Assembly (NCBI GenBank): GCA_002439095.1
Contig: DJOT01000013.1
Location: 1 to 6,534 of the forward strand
DNA from: Bacteroidales bacterium UBA6431
GTDB taxonomy: Bacteria > Bacteroidota > Bacteroidia > Bacteroidales > UBA932
Length of the DNA: 6,534 bases
Direction: 5' to 3'
Under the pieces are notes generated by a model. That model was not told the origin of the DNA. It saw only the letters and a program-made list of their open reading frames with translations, and did no database searches. Shown here piece after piece: positions 5,926 to 6,534 of the stretch; position 1 is the first letter of the stretch; each line of letters begins with the position of its first letter. Both the position numbers and the translations under genes were made by a program.

Positions 5926-6534
5926 ACTCTCAACCTGTTTCGCCAACTATATATAGGCATCAGCCTGATCGAGTAGAGTTTCGAATACGTATTATAGTAT
6001 AAATCATAATCGACAAAGTTATAATATACCGTATCAGCGCACAACATCACCAGAAAGGCTTCCGGCTCATACCGGAAGCGGTATACGTTTATGCTGTCAA
6101 TACTATATTCCTTCTTAAGGGTAGCATAATTGTCGCCATAAAGGGTAGCATAATTGTCTTTATAAACAGGTTTAGGAGTGATAAAGCCATCCAACCCACG
6201 ATACCAGCCATACTTGCGCATTCTACGCAAGGCTCTCCTGTTTTCAAAAACAACCGTTAAATAGCGGCTTTCGGGATCAAGAATGCGAAAAAACAAACTG
6301 TCCGAATCCATATCGGCACTTCTGATGGAGTCCGTTGGCATTGGCTTTGTCACATACATCTTTCCATCTTTCTCCACTACTCTCGGGGAGTCAATATGTA
6401 TCGTGTCCACATAATACACAGGCAAAATATTCTCCGGATATGTCGGTCGGTCGCAAAAAAGCAAAGGCTGAAAGAAAATCCTCAAGTCTTTTTTCGTCGA
6501 ATTCTTAAGAGCATCAAAACAGTCTCTAGGAAGC
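5886..6534 (-). CDS. Uncharacterised tyrosine-rich protein, 5' end outside the window
   Basis: I do not recognise this protein. The frame is open from the window edge to a TGA at 5886-5888, giving about 215 visible residues. No ATG precedes the well-formed coding stretch (the only nearby start-like codon is TTG at 6485-6483), so the true start most likely lies beyond 6534. Any signal peptide or lipobox would be in the missing part. Tyr is very frequent (24 of the last 199 residues), and charged residues and Tyr dominate the C-terminal half; no transmembrane segment is clear. A 24-bp tandem duplication encodes two copies of DNYATL. Base composition is AT-richer than the upstream genes (37% GC in bases 6001-6060, 60% in 4201-4260, hand-counted), consistent with an accessory or acquired gene, though also with a fast-evolving surface or secreted protein. 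It converges on fabI and shares the hairpin at 5879-5917. The uninterrupted frame and the frame-preserving repeat support real coding. Confidence 0.65.
   Translation of the reverse strand, partial: LPRDCFDALKNSTKKDLRIFFQPLLFCDRPTYPENILPVYYVDTIHIDSPRVVEKDGKMYVTKPMPTDSIRSADMDSDSLFFRILDPESRYLTVVFENRRALRRMRKYGWYRGLDGFITPKPVYKDNYATLYGDNYATLKKEYSIDSINVYRFRYEPEAFLVMLCADTVYYNFVDYDLYYNTYSKLYSIRLMPIYSWRNRLRVNKTYYHVIESLT
6117..6164 (-). repeat. 24-bp in-frame tandem duplication
   Basis: An 18-bp identical segment (AAGGGTAGCATAATTGTC) begins at 6117 and again at 6141, followed by GCCATA in the first copy and TTTATA in the second. The period is 24 bp, so the reading frame of the minus-strand gene is kept, giving YKDNYATL followed by YGDNYATL. 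The near identity indicates a recent duplication. Confidence 0.88.

Noticed and set aside
6483..6485. TTG as the true start of the minus-strand gene
   Set aside because: The frame stays open and protein-like for 16 more codons to the window edge, so the gene is better treated as partial.

Overview
The window looks like a chromosomal segment of a Bacteroidota bacterium, most likely a member of the Bacteroidales with fairly GC-rich genes. Three things point there. The enoyl-ACP reductase and LolD proteins have the sequence character of that phylum. A perfect Bacteroidota-type promoter (TTTG, 20-nt spacer, TATCTTTG) precedes the first gene. Shine-Dalgarno sequences are absent before most genes. 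I cannot name the genus from sequence alone.

Layout. Bases 1-94 are AT-rich intergenic DNA ending in the promoter. Bases 95-1449 hold a two-gene unit: lolD, the ATPase of the lipoprotein-releasing ABC transporter, overlapping by one base with trmN6, a tRNA1(Val) A37 N6-methyltransferase. Bases 1450-1670 are a 221-bp gap with no gene, containing a 9-bp inverted repeat and repeated CTCGCCAC and CCACA words. Bases 1671-5827 form a tightly packed plus-strand operon: an AMP-forming acyl-activating enzyme, then fabF, fabZ and fabI. Their junctions are an 8-base overlap, a 4-base ATGA overlap and a 2-base gap. Bases 5828-5925 hold two hairpins, the second a 15-bp perfect stem that probably ends the operon. 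From 5886 to the window end, a minus-strand gene of unknown function runs convergently. It is AT-richer than the rest, tyrosine-rich, carries a 24-bp tandem duplication, and its 5' end lies outside the window.

How the genes fit together. The operon encodes condensation (FabF), dehydration (FabZ) and enoyl reduction (FabI), plus an enzyme that activates a free carboxylic acid. It has no ketoreductase (FabG), acyl carrier protein, malonyl transferase (FabD) or KAS III (FabH). A reasonable inference is that a scavenged or recycled acyl chain is activated and fed into elongation using carrier protein and ketoreductase encoded elsewhere. The ligase has a non-canonical A10 region, which leaves its acceptor (CoA or ACP) open. 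Apart from this point the window is mostly ordinary housekeeping sequence, and I see no mobile element, CRISPR array, tRNA or rRNA.
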